Notes: a model not told the origin generated them from the sequence alone. Shown: positions 1-8,460, counted from the first letter of the stretch. The stretch is 64,000 nt of DNA from CAZBAF01 sp964490245 (GCA_964490245.1 CAZBAF010000004.1:1-64000); one strand, 5' to 3'. Numbers and translations are program-made.

Positions 1-575
1 CCTCCGCCCCCGAAAAGGACTCCCCCGCCCTGTATGCGCCTGATCATTTTGGCGCCGCGCTTGTGCCAATCGTCTGATATCGGGCGGGCCATGATCTGTA
101 TCCAGGCTTCTTCGCCGGGCTCGTCGAGCTTGGCCAGCGTAGCCGTGATAGCGGCCAGGGGATCAACCTCAAAGCTGGGAAAGGTTTTTATCGGGATGGT
201 CTCGTGGTCGGTTAACGTCAGCTCGCTTACGTAAATCACATCCTGATCCAGGTGTCTGGTGGCATAATCCTCGGACTGTTCGTGAATCTGCACGGTCGGA
301 TACTGGGCATAGATCTGACCCTCGACAAACGGCTGCAAGTGTTTAGGGGTCCAGACATAAAAACGAATACGCTGTCCGATGGCCACCATCTCGAGCGAGA
401 TATGATCCTGCATGCCGCCTTCAAAGCGCACCTCGCGCTTGGTGCGGAGGATGCCGTGCAGGCTGGCCAGCATCTGTTCGGCCGCCAGTTCTTTCTTGTC
501 ATTGGTGCGCGGCACCTCTAACAGGAGTAATACGTCCTGCGTGCGGGTCTGGGGTGTTTTGCGCTTGAATATCAT
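1..575 (-). CDS. Type IV secretion-like ATPase, N-terminal part (DUF8128-like), cut by window edge
   Basis: Reading leftwards from an ATG at 575, the frame stays open to the window edge, giving about 191 residues. The sequence resembles the N-terminal region of the large VirB4/TraD-like ATPases annotated in CPR genomes as type IV secretory conjugative transfer proteins. Supporting stretches are TNDKKELAAEQMLASLHG, the segment around FVEGQIYAQYP, and PIKTFPSFEVDPLAAIT. The Walker motifs would lie beyond the window, so the ATPase part is inferred from this N-terminal similarity alone. Such proteins are thought to work at the membrane in pilus assembly or DNA transfer. The start is supported by the immediate match to the family N-terminus; no good Shine-Dalgarno sequence is seen. 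Confidence 0.65.
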   Translation of the reverse strand, partial: MIFKRKTPQTRTQDVLLLLEVPRTNDKKELAAEQMLASLHGILRTKREVRFEGGMQDHISLEMVAIGQRIRFYVWTPKHLQPFVEGQIYAQYPTVQIHEQSEDYATRHLDQDVIYVSELTLTDHETIPIKTFPSFEVDPLAAITATLAKLDEPGEEAWIQIMARPISDDWHKRGAKMIRRIQGGGVLFGGG

Positions 576-793
576 AAGTGTCTCTAACCAAACAAAGCCA
601 ATAAGCCATAAGCTTTACTCTATTGATTATACATCTAAAGAGTGACTGATAGCGAGTGACTTGATCGGATTGGCCTAAGCGTCTTTGGTTTTTCGATCTA
701 CCACTGTTAAGCAAAGATTTTAGGTCAAGGGTCACTTGCTTCTTATCTGAGGCCTAGATTTGTAAGGCGTACTTTATGGTATGGTGAAGAAAA

Positions 794-810
794 GTTCTTG
801 AATCAAGAAC
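794..810. repeat. 17-bp perfect palindrome, possible operator or short hairpin
   Basis: GTTCTTGA-A-TCAAGAAC is a perfect inverted repeat about 30 bp beyond the end of the sigma4/HARE-HTH gene. It could be a dimeric repressor site or a weak terminator stem; no T-tract follows on the minus strand. Nothing else recognisable was found between 576 and 839. Confidence 0.3.
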
Positions 811-839
811 GAATGACCGGCTCCTAAAAACTTTGTGCG

Positions 840-1886
840 CTATTTCTCGTCAGCGAGGGCGTAGGTGGCCTTGCTGACCCGCTTAAACTGCGGCTTGCCC
901 TGCAAGTTTAAAAGGATAGTCGTTTCCTTGACGTAGCGGTTTTTAAGCACGCGCTTGACGATTTCGTCGCGGTGCAGCGGTTCGCCGGCTTTTTTGAGTA
1001 CTTCGGCGATGATATCTGAGACGGTACCCTTCTTGTAGCCCCATTCTTTGAGGGCGTAAATACCGCGGCCGATCAGGACAAAGCGGTCGTCCTTGATGAG
1101 CTCGTTATGGATAGCCTGGGTGGTGACGTCCTTACGCTTGAAGTTGCTGGCCTTGATAGCGTCGGCGATTTCGTTAAAGTGCATGTGCTTGCCGTGCTCA
1201 AAGAGGATGACGTAGATTTTGTCACGGATATTCTTAGGGTTGACCATAGGCCATTTCGTCAGGCCCCAGCGGCCATTCAGGGAAGCGACCTGCTTGCTGA
1301 TGCTAGCCAGTGCGCGGGTGTGGGCAATGCTCTTGTCGCCGACCTGTTCAGCTACTTTTTCAATACCGGCCGGTTCGCCGATTTTCTTGATGGCAGCAAC
1401 CACGCTGTCTACCTGCTTTTTGAGGCCGTCCTTGCCGTGCTCGGAGGCGATGGCAACAGCATGGTAGTATTGATCGTTTTCGTCCAGGACAACCAGCTTG
1501 GGGCACAGGCTGGCTAGGAACGATACCTGGGCCTGGTCGGTCTTGGCGTTTTCTTTGGTCAGGCGGGCCGACAGATCAGTCACGCGGGCGGCCATGCCCA
1601 TGGCGTGCAGCTCTTGAACAAAAGTCTCCTGCAGCTTGAGCAGTTCGGCGTATTCACCGCGCTGTGCGCTGGTGCGCAGCTTGGTAATGACAGCTTTTTC
1701 GAGCTGACGTACGCGTTCGCGGGTGATGCCCAGCAGCTCGCCGATCTGCTCCAGCGTCTCTTTGCGATCAAACAACCCAAAGCGGCGGGAAATAATTTCA
1801 CGCTCGCGCTCGCGCTCGATACTCTTCAGAACGTCGGCGACTACCTCACCGATTACAGGAGTCGCTTTTTGGGTCGTTTCAGCCAT
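840..1886 (-). CDS. Sigma-70 region 4 plus HARE-HTH domain transcription protein
   Basis: This 348-residue protein has a sigma-70 region 4 helix-turn-helix at about residues 30-72, with the motif LEQIGELLGITRERVRQLE. A middle section predicted to be helical follows. The C-terminal third (about 215-345) carries one or two HARE-HTH winged-helix domains, related to the RNA polymerase delta subunit; see NEIADAIKASNF and LHRDEIVKRVLKN. It has no sigma region 2, so it cannot be a complete sigma factor. It more likely modulates RNA polymerase or binds promoters. AAGGAAAGG lies 9 nt before the ATG, and a consensus promoter lies at 1942-1970. Domain calls are by eye. Confidence 0.8.
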   Translation of the reverse strand: MAETTQKATPVIGEVVADVLKSIEREREREIISRRFGLFDRKETLEQIGELLGITRERVRQLEKAVITKLRTSAQRGEYAELLKLQETFVQELHAMGMAARVTDLSARLTKENAKTDQAQVSFLASLCPKLVVLDENDQYYHAVAIASEHGKDGLKKQVDSVVAAIKKIGEPAGIEKVAEQVGDKSIAHTRALASISKQVASLNGRWGLTKWPMVNPKNIRDKIYVILFEHGKHMHFNEIADAIKASNFKRKDVTTQAIHNELIKDDRFVLIGRGIYALKEWGYKKGTVSDIIAEVLKKAGEPLHRDEIVKRVLKNRYVKETTILLNLQGKPQFKRVSKATYALADEK

Positions 1887-1941
1887 TGATTTAGCCTTTC
1901 CTTCTTTTTAGTACAGTTGCAATAACACTTTGGATAAAGCT

Positions 1942-1970
1942 ATTGTAACAGTAATGTTTTTAATTGTCAA
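1942..1970 (-). promoter_or_regulatory. Sigma70-type promoter of the sigma4/HARE-HTH gene
   Basis: On the minus strand TTGACA (1970-1965) is followed by a 17-bp spacer and TACAAT (1947-1942), with an extended -10 TGT before it. Transcription would begin near 1935, giving a leader of about 50 nt that contains the Shine-Dalgarno sequence. Confidence 0.75.
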
Positions 1971-2115
1971 ACAAATTCTCTCGTTTGTTTATGGTGAATA
2001 TATTGTAGCACCTAGTGGCATGTTTTGCATAGAAGTGTTTATGGTAATTTATCATATCACTTTTTTGCTAACGGCGTGGAACCAGTGGATAATTGTAGTA
2101 ATTTTAGCCTTTTTA

Positions 2116-2476
2116 AGTGATTAGTGATTAGTGATTAGTGATTAGTTATTAGTGATTAGAAGCCAGAAGTTAGAAGTGAGTTATTTAGTAGATGGTAGTT
2201 AGTAGATAGTAGTTGGTAAAGGCGGTGATAGCCACCATTTAAACAGTGCCCGTTAGGGTTTCAGCTTGTTCTGGCCGTACACACCTGCCGTGACTCGGCT
2301 TGTTGTCAAAAGGCACAATGCTCGGCGAATTCCCTAAGCTCTACCCCACTAAACAGGTTTCGCGGGGACCCCGGTTGTCGACACAGAAAAGAATGTCGGA
2401 TAAAAGTCCGACAGGACTTAGCCGAAATGTCTTGTTGACGCAAGAAAGAAAGGGTTGGTTCTTGGCGCTACAAAAC
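2116..2476. repeat. Modular intergenic repeat, copy 1 (partial)
   Basis: The gene-free stretch between the promoter at 1942 and the end of topA consists mostly of this repeat. It starts with tandem GATTAGT units, then short blocks shared with copies at about 26.6, 42.2 and 44.9 kb: AGTAGATAGTAGTTGG, a small hairpin (GGCGGTGATAGCCACC), the arm TGCCGTGACTCGGC, and AAAGAATGTCGG with the hairpin TCCGACAGGACTTAG. The large central hairpin found in the other copies is reduced here to its right arm. Short open frames here are not believable genes. Confidence 0.7.
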
Positions 2477-4768
2477 CTAAGTCTTCTTCTTGCGCCGCAC
2501 AAACCGCTTCTTAGCCGGGGCCTCGTCCAGCAGTTTTTGGGCGGCTTTTTCGTCAACAGTGGTCGGATCTACATCTTTAGGTATGCGGGCATTCTTTTTG
2601 CCGTCGGTGACATAGGGGCCGTACGGGCCGCGCAGGACCTTGATTTTGCCAAAGTCGGCGACGTTACGTTCGGCGATCTGCTTGTACTTCTCGGCAATTT
2701 TTTCGCGGGCCTCAGACTCGGTAATTGTAAACGGGCTGAGATCTTTAATAGACACAAACGTCTTGTCTACTTTTACGTACGGGCCAAAGCGGCCGATGTC
2801 GGCATAGATTTCTTTGCCGTCCTCGGTTTTGCCGACCAGACGCGGCAGTCCGAACATGGGCAGGGCCTGTTCAAGGGTGACGGTGTCCATGTCGGCGCCG
2901 TCAGGCATGGGGGCAAACTCGGGCTTTTCGTCATTAGAGGTTTCGCCGCGCTGCAGCATGGGGCCAAAGCGGCCAAAGCGTACAATAATCGGCTTGCCGG
3001 ATTCGGGGTCGGCGCCCAGCGTGCGTGAGTGGCTGGTTTCTTCTCGCGTGACATCGGCGCTGGCCTTGATGAGCGGTTTGAAATCGTTGTTGTAGAATTG
3101 GGCGATCATCTTGTTCCAGCTGGTCTTGCCCTCGGCTATGTCGTCGAATTCTTTCTCGGCCTCTACCGTAAAGTCATAGTCCACAATTGGCGCGAAGTAC
3201 TTGGTCAGAAAGTCAGTGGTGATTTCGGCGACCGGTGTCGGGACAAGCTTGTTCTTATCCGCGCCGGTAATCACTTTTTCTTCCTTGCCGCCCAACTGAT
3301 CGCCATCCAGAATCAAGGTGTTAATGATGCGCTCGGTGCCGGTCAGGTCGCTCTTTTCGACATAGCCGCGGTCCTGGATGGTGCTGATGGTCGGCGCGTA
3401 GGTGCTGGGGCGGCCGATGCCCATTTCTTCCAGCGCCTTAACCAGGCTGGCCTCAGAAAAGCGCGCCGGCGGCCGGCTGAATGTCTCGGTAGCCTGGATA
3501 AGGCCGGGTGTCAGTTGCTGGCCTTCTGTAAGGTCGGGCAGGATAACGTCCTCTTTGCCGCCGCCGTAGACCTTCAGAAAGCCGTCAAAGATCAGGGTCT
3601 CGCCCTTAGCTATATAAAATTCCTTGTGGCCGGAGATCGTGATAGTGACCTCTGTTTTGTCAACTTTGGCGGGTGACATCTGGCTGGCGAGGGCGCGTTG
3701 CCAGATAAGCTTGTACAGCTTTTTTTGCTGCTCGTCGTTACCGGCTGTCTCTTTGGTGAAGTCGGTCGGGCGGATGGCTTCGTGGGCTTCCTGGGCCGAG
3801 CTGTTCTTGGTCTTGAACTGGCGCACCTGGTGGTAGTCACTGCCATGATTCTTAAGGATGTAATCCTCGGCGTTCTTGATGGCCTGGGCGCTTAAAATGG
3901 TGCTGTCGGTACGCATGTAGGTGATGTGGCCGCTTTCGTACAGGCGCTGGGCCAGCGTCATGGTCTGGCGCACCGAGTAGCCGAGGCGGCGCGATGCCTC
4001 CTGCTGCAGGGTGCTGGTGGTGAACGGCGCGCCCGGGTTGCGGGTTCCGGGTTTTTTCTCGATTGCTTTGACGGTGTAGTTGGCGCCGATGCAGCCGGTT
4101 AAGAACTTCTCGGCTGTCTGGCGATCGGCCAGTTTTTCGTTGAGTTCGGCGGGGATGGTGTCTTTACCGGCGGTAAAATCGGCCGTGACTTTATAGATGC
4201 TCTCGGCCTCAAAGGCTTTGATGTCGCGCTCGCGTTCGACAATCAGACGGACGGCAACGGATTGCACACGTCCGGCGCTCAGGCCCGCGCGGACCTTTTT
4301 CCATAGTACAGGTGATAATTCATAGCCGACCAGCCGGTCCAGGACGCGGCGGGCCTGCTGGGCGTCAACCAGGCGCAGGTCAACGGTGCGCGGGTTTTCG
4401 ATTGCCTTTAAAATAGCTGGCTTGGTGATCTCGTGGAACACAATACGCTTAGTCTTTTTAGGATCCAATCCCAGCGCCATGCACAGGTGCCAGGCAATGG
4501 CCTCGCCCTCGCGGTCTTCATCGGATGCCAGCCAGACGTCGTGGGTCTTGGCCAGTTTTTTAAGCTCGTTGATTGTCTTGGTCTTGTCGGGGCTGATCTC
4601 GTACGTGGGCTCGAAGTTATTGGCCTTATCTATAGATAAACCTTTTTTGGGCAAATCGCGAATATGGCCAAAACTGCTTTTGACGGTAAAATCCTTGCCG
4701 AGGTATTTCTCGATTGTCTTGGCTTTGGCCGGGCTCTCAACTATAACCAGATTTTTCTTAGTGCTCAT
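2477..4768 (-). CDS. topA: DNA topoisomerase I
   Basis: Type IA topoisomerase, which relaxes negative supercoils by single-strand passage. The Toprim domain opens with LVIVESPAKAKTIEKYLG, followed by the acidic ASDEDREGEA motif. The catalytic tyrosine is Y284, in HITYMRTDS. The C-terminal part has three glycine-rich topoisomerase C-terminal repeats (GRFGPM, GRFGPYVK, GPYGPYVT) and ends in a lysine/arginine tail. No four-cysteine zinc ribbons are present, unlike Escherichia coli TopA. I chose the ATG at 4768 (763 residues) because the conserved domain starts five residues later; an in-frame ATG at 4855 would add 29 residues without family similarity. The likely promoter lies far upstream, at 5138-5166. 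Confidence 0.95.
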   Translation of the reverse strand: MSTKKNLVIVESPAKAKTIEKYLGKDFTVKSSFGHIRDLPKKGLSIDKANNFEPTYEISPDKTKTINELKKLAKTHDVWLASDEDREGEAIAWHLCMALGLDPKKTKRIVFHEITKPAILKAIENPRTVDLRLVDAQQARRVLDRLVGYELSPVLWKKVRAGLSAGRVQSVAVRLIVERERDIKAFEAESIYKVTADFTAGKDTIPAELNEKLADRQTAEKFLTGCIGANYTVKAIEKKPGTRNPGAPFTTSTLQQEASRRLGYSVRQTMTLAQRLYESGHITYMRTDSTILSAQAIKNAEDYILKNHGSDYHQVRQFKTKNSSAQEAHEAIRPTDFTKETAGNDEQQKKLYKLIWQRALASQMSPAKVDKTEVTITISGHKEFYIAKGETLIFDGFLKVYGGGKEDVILPDLTEGQQLTPGLIQATETFSRPPARFSEASLVKALEEMGIGRPSTYAPTISTIQDRGYVEKSDLTGTERIINTLILDGDQLGGKEEKVITGADKNKLVPTPVAEITTDFLTKYFAPIVDYDFTVEAEKEFDDIAEGKTSWNKMIAQFYNNDFKPLIKASADVTREETSHSRTLGADPESGKPIIVRFGRFGPMLQRGETSNDEKPEFAPMPDGADMDTVTLEQALPMFGLPRLVGKTEDGKEIYADIGRFGPYVKVDKTFVSIKDLSPFTITESEAREKIAEKYKQIAERNVADFGKIKVLRGPYGPYVTDGKKNARIPKDVDPTTVDEKAAQKLLDEAPAKKRFVRRKKKT

Positions 4769-5010
4769 CCCGCTAGAAACCACTTGACCTTTCTTGGTGT
4801 TGGGTACGTCTGAAACCCCGCACGGCTTCAATCGTGAGGTTTGATATGGTCGCATTTTGGTTTCTTACGGGAATCATGCTTATGTAGGGCTAGTGTACCA
4901 GATTAGTTTGCCAGCCTCCTACCCTACTTTATTTTTTATCGCGATGCAAGTTTTTCGCTTTTCGCTGTCTTCAGCTCGTCAGAACAAGCACACACTTGTT
5001 GAAGCGGAAA

Positions 5011-5097
5011 TGACAAGCAGACAGGCACAAGGTGAGGTTTTGCCCTTCTTTTCTTTCATAAAAGACAAAATCTCACCTTGTGCCTGTCTGCTTGTCA
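5011..5097. repeat. 32-bp near-perfect inverted repeat in the topA leader
   Basis: The arms at 5011-5042 and 5066-5097 match at 31 of 32 positions around a 23-nt pyrimidine-rich loop. They lie between the topA promoter and the topA start, so the minus-strand leader RNA would fold into a very stable hairpin. A 45-codon open frame (minus, 5116 to 4979) spans the whole hairpin and might be translated. The remaining gene-free sequence from 5170 to 5409 has only small GC hairpins such as GAATGCCTGTGGCATTC. The structure could be an attenuator, an RNase III site or a decayed miniature transposon. Confidence 0.8.
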
Positions 5098-5137
5098 AAA
5101 TAAACAAGGGGAGCATATAACTCGACCCTATCTCCTC

Positions 5138-5166
5138 ATTGTAGCACACTTTATTAAAAATGTCAA
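5138..5166 (-). promoter_or_regulatory. Strong promoter, probably for topA
   Basis: On the minus strand TTGACA (5166-5161), a 17-bp spacer ending in GTGTGC, then TACAAT (5143-5138). The motif ACAGGGGTA sits just upstream (5180-5172) and GATAGGG just downstream. Both flanking motifs recur at the promoter at 26598-26626. The predicted start near 5131 implies a leader of about 360 nt before topA. Confidence 0.8.
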
Positions 5167-5409
5167 TATCTTACCCCTGTTGCAAAGGATATACCATTGT
5201 CAAGCAGTCATTTTCGGACAAGGGTAATTGGCAATTATGGAAAGCTAAGTGTCCTGGGTGGGGGAGGACAGCCGGAGCGTCGGGCTTTGCCCGCGCCCCG
5301 CGCGATAGGAAGTGAAGAATGCCTGTGGCATTCTGCAAGGCAACCTTCTCTTGCAAACTTGTTTGCAGAGATGAAGTTGCGGGCCCGCAGGATGTGGGGT
5401 ATCCCCCTC

Positions 5410-6273
5410 CTATAGGCTCCAGTGATTTGCGCCTAAGGGGCGGATGCGCCCAGTGAGTTCGAGCATAGTCAGGGCCTGATTAAACTGCGGTGTCGGCAGC
5501 TGGCTGGCGGCAAGCAACTCATGCCCGTCGCTGATGCCCCGCTGCAGCAGCTCAAGGACAATCCGCTCTTCTTCGGTTGCGGCAATTACGTCTGTCTTTT
5601 CGGCGGCGGTGTCTTGCCAGTGAAGCGCCTTATAAATGTCCTCTACGCAAGTAACGGGTATGGCGCCGGCTTTGATCAGGTTATTAGTGCCCTCAGAGGC
5701 GGGGCTGGTGATAGGTCCCGGCACAGCAAAGACCGGAATACCCAGGTCCAGTGCCGCCCCTGCGGTATTAAGGCTGCCACTGCGTACAGCCGCCTCAGTA
5801 ATAAGTAAACCGTCAGATAGCGCGGCAATCAGGCGGTTGCGTTCTAAGAAGTTGGTTTTGTATGGTTCTGTGCCGGCCCGGTATTCGGTCAGCAATAAAC
5901 CGTTCTTGGCAATAATATCTTGAGCGAGCTGCGTATGCGAGCGCGGATAGATCTGATCCAGACCTGCCGGCAGGACCGCAATGGTCTGCCCGCCCACGGC
6001 TACACAGGCGCTGTGGGCAATGGAATCAATCCCCAGCGCCAGGCCGCTGACGATAACCACTCCCTTCTGTGCCAGCTCGCCGGACAGCCTGGAGGTGACT
6101 GCTCTGCCGTAAGGGGTAAATTTGCGGCTGCCCACAATACCGATGCGTGGTCTTTGCAGCATCCCCTCTAACCGGTCATTGCTTAAAAACAGCTTCTTTG
6201 GCGGCTGTGGCAGCCGCAGGAGTTCTGCAGGAATATCAGGGGTGGAGAGCGTAAGCATGTTGACTTTAATCAT
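5410..6273 (-). CDS. dprA: DNA processing protein DprA
   Basis: DprA loads RecA on incoming single-stranded DNA during natural transformation. The Rossmann-type DNA_processg_A core is clear: GIVGSRKFTPYGR, VIVSGLALGIDSIAH, VLPAGLDQIYPRSH, FLERNRLIAALSDG and EAAVRSGSLNTA. A winged-helix domain follows at the C-terminus (about residues 225-287). At 287 residues it is shorter than many homologues because the N-terminal SAM-like domain is almost absent. The gene diverges from the structured RNA at 6326; a weak minus-strand promoter (TTGCCA, GATTAT) overlaps the RNA promoter, so the two may be expressed in opposition. Confidence 0.95.
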   Translation of the reverse strand: MIKVNMLTLSTPDIPAELLRLPQPPKKLFLSNDRLEGMLQRPRIGIVGSRKFTPYGRAVTSRLSGELAQKGVVIVSGLALGIDSIAHSACVAVGGQTIAVLPAGLDQIYPRSHTQLAQDIIAKNGLLLTEYRAGTEPYKTNFLERNRLIAALSDGLLITEAAVRSGSLNTAGAALDLGIPVFAVPGPITSPASEGTNNLIKAGAIPVTCVEDIYKALHWQDTAAEKTDVIAATEEERIVLELLQRGISDGHELLAASQLPTPQFNQALTMLELTGRIRPLGANHWSL

Positions 6274-6290
6274 AAAAAGTTAAATAGGTA

Positions 6291-6319
6291 TTGACATAAT
6301 CACACATATTTGCTAAAAT
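6291..6319 (+). promoter_or_regulatory. Consensus promoter of the structured RNA
   Basis: TTGACA (6291-6296), a 17-bp spacer ending in TGC, and TAAAAT (6314-6319). This is one of the best sigma70 matches in the window, with transcription expected from about 6326. No convincing translated gene follows. Confidence 0.85.
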
Positions 6320-6325
6320 GGCAAT

Positions 6326-6880
6326 CTGTAATCATCGTGTGAGGTGATTACGTACCTTATACCCCTATGCTAACCCATCTTAACAGATGGTGCAGCCTAA
6401 ACAGGCTGTGACAAGTTATCGCATTTGGATGCAGATTCGTATTTCTTTCTGCGGAGCACACCGAGCGTACTTTAGTACGGTGAGGGCGCACCGTAAAGAA
6501 AAAATGCGAATATGCGCCAAAAAGCAGCAGGCAGGCAAGCTTTGCTTGACTGGTGGCTGCTGGTGCGTAACTTGGATGTTAGATTGTTTTAGAGTTTTCG
6601 AGCCAAAGTTGTTACCCTCCACTTTTCTCGTTTCTCTGCCTTCTCTAGGCGGGGAGACTCTAAAACAAACTAACCCCTTTAACCCCGCACTCCCACCGCG
6701 TTTTAGTTGCGGCATATTTGGCGATGTGACGGATATACCTATGAGTGGGCCGACGAGTGTCTTTACGAGAACACTGGTCGGAGGCCTTCAAGGTGGGTTG
6801 AAGGGTGTAATGAGCGGCTCGATTCGTTCGAGCCCTGAAAGAAGGTCTAGCGGTGCCCACCCCCTCTAGACCTTCTTTTA
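6326..6880 (+). ncRNA. Unassigned structured RNA of about 550 nt
   Basis: A consensus promoter ends at 6319 and a strong terminator hairpin lies at 6838-6878. Between them the sequence is dense in helices: GTAATCA 6328/TGATTAC 6345, CCATCT 6375/AGATGG 6385, CAGCCT 6393/AGGCTG 6403, and AGCAGC/GCTGCT around a CAAGC/GCTTG stem at 6521-6561. TTGTTTTAGAGT at 6584-6595 pairs perfectly with 6657-6668. CCGACgAGTGT at 6750 pairs with 6771-6781, CCTTCAA 6785 with TTGAAGG 6798, and GGCTCGA 6816 with TCGAGCC 6828. I could not find the conserved cores of RNase P RNA, tmRNA, SRP RNA or group I/II introns. The 160-codon frame across it (6387-6869) ends inside the terminator stem and resembles nothing. Confidence 0.65.
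6838..6880 (+). terminator. Intrinsic terminator of the structured RNA
   Basis: AAAGAAGGTCTAG (6838-6850) pairs with CTAGACCTTCTTT (6866-6878), a 13-bp stem running into TTTT. Confidence 0.8.
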
Positions 6881-6970
6881 GTTTGTAGGCTCACTGGCTA
6901 GGAAAGAATCAGTCTGTCGCAGAAGCGGTGCCCAGCTTTAACAATTATCAATTTCTTAATTCTGCTTAAA

Positions 6971-7012
6971 AAGTTAAAAAAGTAAAAAAGGGTCGGACCC
7001 TTTACAGGGGTA
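6971..7012 (+). repeat. Solo REP-like palindrome matching the RAYT element ends
   Basis: An A-rich run, then AAAGGGTCGGACCCTTT and ACAGGGGTA. The same block bounds the transposase element at 36692-37441, on the left directly and on the right as an inverted copy. It lies just past the 3' end of pth and could fold as a hairpin in that transcript. Confidence 0.7.
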
Positions 7013-7023
7013 AAGTTATGTCA

Positions 7024-7671
7024 TTATAGGAATTTGCGGGTTTCGGTGGTGAGTTCGGTTCCAAAGATAAACTCATTGAGTAGTGCGTTAACCTCGGTGG
7101 TCAGGGTTTTTAAATTGCCCTGCTCTGTTTTATCAAACTTTTGCAGTACAAAATCGGCACTATCCATTTGTGGTGGCCGCTGGCCAGCGGATTTGGGGCC
7201 GATGCCTATGCGCACGCGGCCGAAATCTTCGCCGATGTGCTGGATCAGCGACTTTATACCGTTATGACCCGCAGCACCGCCCCCGACTTTGGTGCGAAGC
7301 TGACCAAAAGGAAGATCGAGTTCATCATGCACAACCACCGTGTTGGCATTGGGGATCTTAAAAAAGTTCTGTACGGCCGCTGCGGCCTCTCCGCTGTTGT
7401 TCATGTAGGTCTGCGGCTTGCACAGCAGAATGCGGCTTTGGCCTAAGCGCAGGTCGCAAATGAGGCTTTTAAGGGCCTTTTTATCGCTCCAGACGCCGCC
7501 TTCTGCGGCCGCAAAGGCATCCAGGCATAAAAACCCGGCGTTGTGCCGTGTAAGCTCGTACTTGCTGCCCGGATTGCCCAGGCCGATGATCAGCTTGGTC
7601 TGCTCGGAGCCGATACTGACGTTGTAGGCGACGTCCAGTTGGCGTTGTTCTCTTCTATAAAATAAGCCCAT
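7024..7671 (-). CDS. pth: Peptidyl-tRNA hydrolase
   Basis: Releases tRNA from prematurely terminated peptidyl-tRNA in the cytoplasm. Family motifs are KLIIGLGNPGSKYELTRHNAGF (first part of the domain, with the catalytic His in RHNAGF), KPQTYMNNSGEA, VHDELDLPFGQLR and GGGAAGHNGIKS. The protein has 215 residues, of which about 25 precede the usual domain start; no closer ATG or GTG exists, so the ATG at 7671 is used. A TACTAT hexamer lies about 12 bp before it, implying a very short leader. Confidence 0.95.
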   Translation of the reverse strand: MGLFYRREQRQLDVAYNVSIGSEQTKLIIGLGNPGSKYELTRHNAGFLCLDAFAAAEGGVWSDKKALKSLICDLRLGQSRILLCKPQTYMNNSGEAAAAVQNFFKIPNANTVVVHDELDLPFGQLRTKVGGGAAGHNGIKSLIQHIGEDFGRVRIGIGPKSAGQRPPQMDSADFVLQKFDKTEQGNLKTLTTEVNALLNEFIFGTELTTETRKFL

Positions 7672-7748
7672 AACCTAAAGTACATAGTACAGAGTTCGGC
7701 GTGCAGAGTACAGCGCATGGGTGCGGAAAGCCTGCCCGCCCCGCGTGC

Positions 7749-7786
7749 GACTAAATAACCTAAACGGGGGTTTAAGTTATTTAGTC
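7749..7786. terminator. Hairpin spanning the stop codon of the DUF3592 gene
   Basis: GACTAAATAAC at 7749-7759 pairs with GTTATTTAGTC at 7776-7786, extended inward by CTAAAC/GTTTAA. The stem includes the stop codon of the minus-strand gene. It is a plausible transcription or mRNA end, but no T-tract follows. Confidence 0.45.
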
Positions 7787-8323
7787 GTCAGAGTTAGCAG
7801 CGTCGGCCGCGTCCCAAAGAAGCAGCTGCCGCTGACGATGGCGGAAGAGCGCGACGCCGCCCAGCCAGATTATGATGATAAAAGGCGTGGCCCAGAACAC
7901 CGTGGCTGAAGCAGGCGGCCGATTGTCGTTCAGATTGCGAACGTAGTACGGATTGCGCGGGTGGTAGCCGACTTTTATGGACTGCCCTTCCTGGTACAGT
8001 AAGCCGTCATTGGCGGCCTGCCGGGCGGTAATGGATTGACCGTCGTGAGTTGTGAAGTCAAAGCTTAGAAAGGTGGTGATGGTGCCGATGGCGCTGGTCC
8101 GGCCGCTGCTGATGCCGGTAATCGTCGCATTTGTCTGGAGAAGATTGCCGGGGTTTGACTGGGCAAACCAGATCAACATGCCGGCCAGTACTGAGGCGGC
8201 GGCGATCATGCAGGCGGCAGCCAGTGACGTGGGGCGTATCAGCGGGTCGTGCAGTATCTGCCGTACCAGATGGCGGTAGTAGGCCTTGCTGATGTTTGTT
8301 TTCGGGTAGATTTTATCGTGCAT
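7781..8323 (-). CDS. DUF3592-like membrane protein
   Basis: This 180-residue protein has two membrane segments, at about residues 34-55 (SLAAACMIAAASVLAGMLIW) and 140-160 (VFWATPFIIIIWLGGVALF). They flank an extracytoplasmic beta-rich region with the YQEGQSIKVGYHPRNPYYVR pattern typical of DUF3592. The function of that family is unknown. A TAATAC hexamer 8 bp before the ATG suggests a leaderless mRNA. Confidence 0.7.
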   Translation of the reverse strand: MHDKIYPKTNISKAYYRHLVRQILHDPLIRPTSLAAACMIAAASVLAGMLIWFAQSNPGNLLQTNATITGISSGRTSAIGTITTFLSFDFTTHDGQSITARQAANDGLLYQEGQSIKVGYHPRNPYYVRNLNDNRPPASATVFWATPFIIIIWLGGVALFRHRQRQLLLWDAADAANSDD

Positions 8324-8460
8324 AAGCTTAAGTATTAAGGATCAGGTGGTAAGTATCAAGTAGCTATGATAAAGCGGGCCCGTAAGCGGTTCAGCCCGGT
8401 GCATCACGAGTATGGTAAAAAATCTTCAGGCTCGCTGCAAACCGGGTAAGACGTTGTTGG

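Noticed and set aside
2116..2160. The tandem GATTAGT units as a CRISPR array
   Set aside because: Units of 7-8 bp without spacers are simple tandem repeats; no cas gene is in the window.
6387..6869. A 160-codon open frame across the structured RNA
   Set aside because: It ends inside the terminator stem, has no ribosome binding site or family similarity, and its bases are accounted for by paired helices.
6326..6880. The structured RNA as RNase P RNA or tmRNA
   Set aside because: The conserved GGAAAGTCC and ACAGAA-type cores of RNase P RNA and the tRNA-like ends and tag of tmRNA are not seen on either strand.
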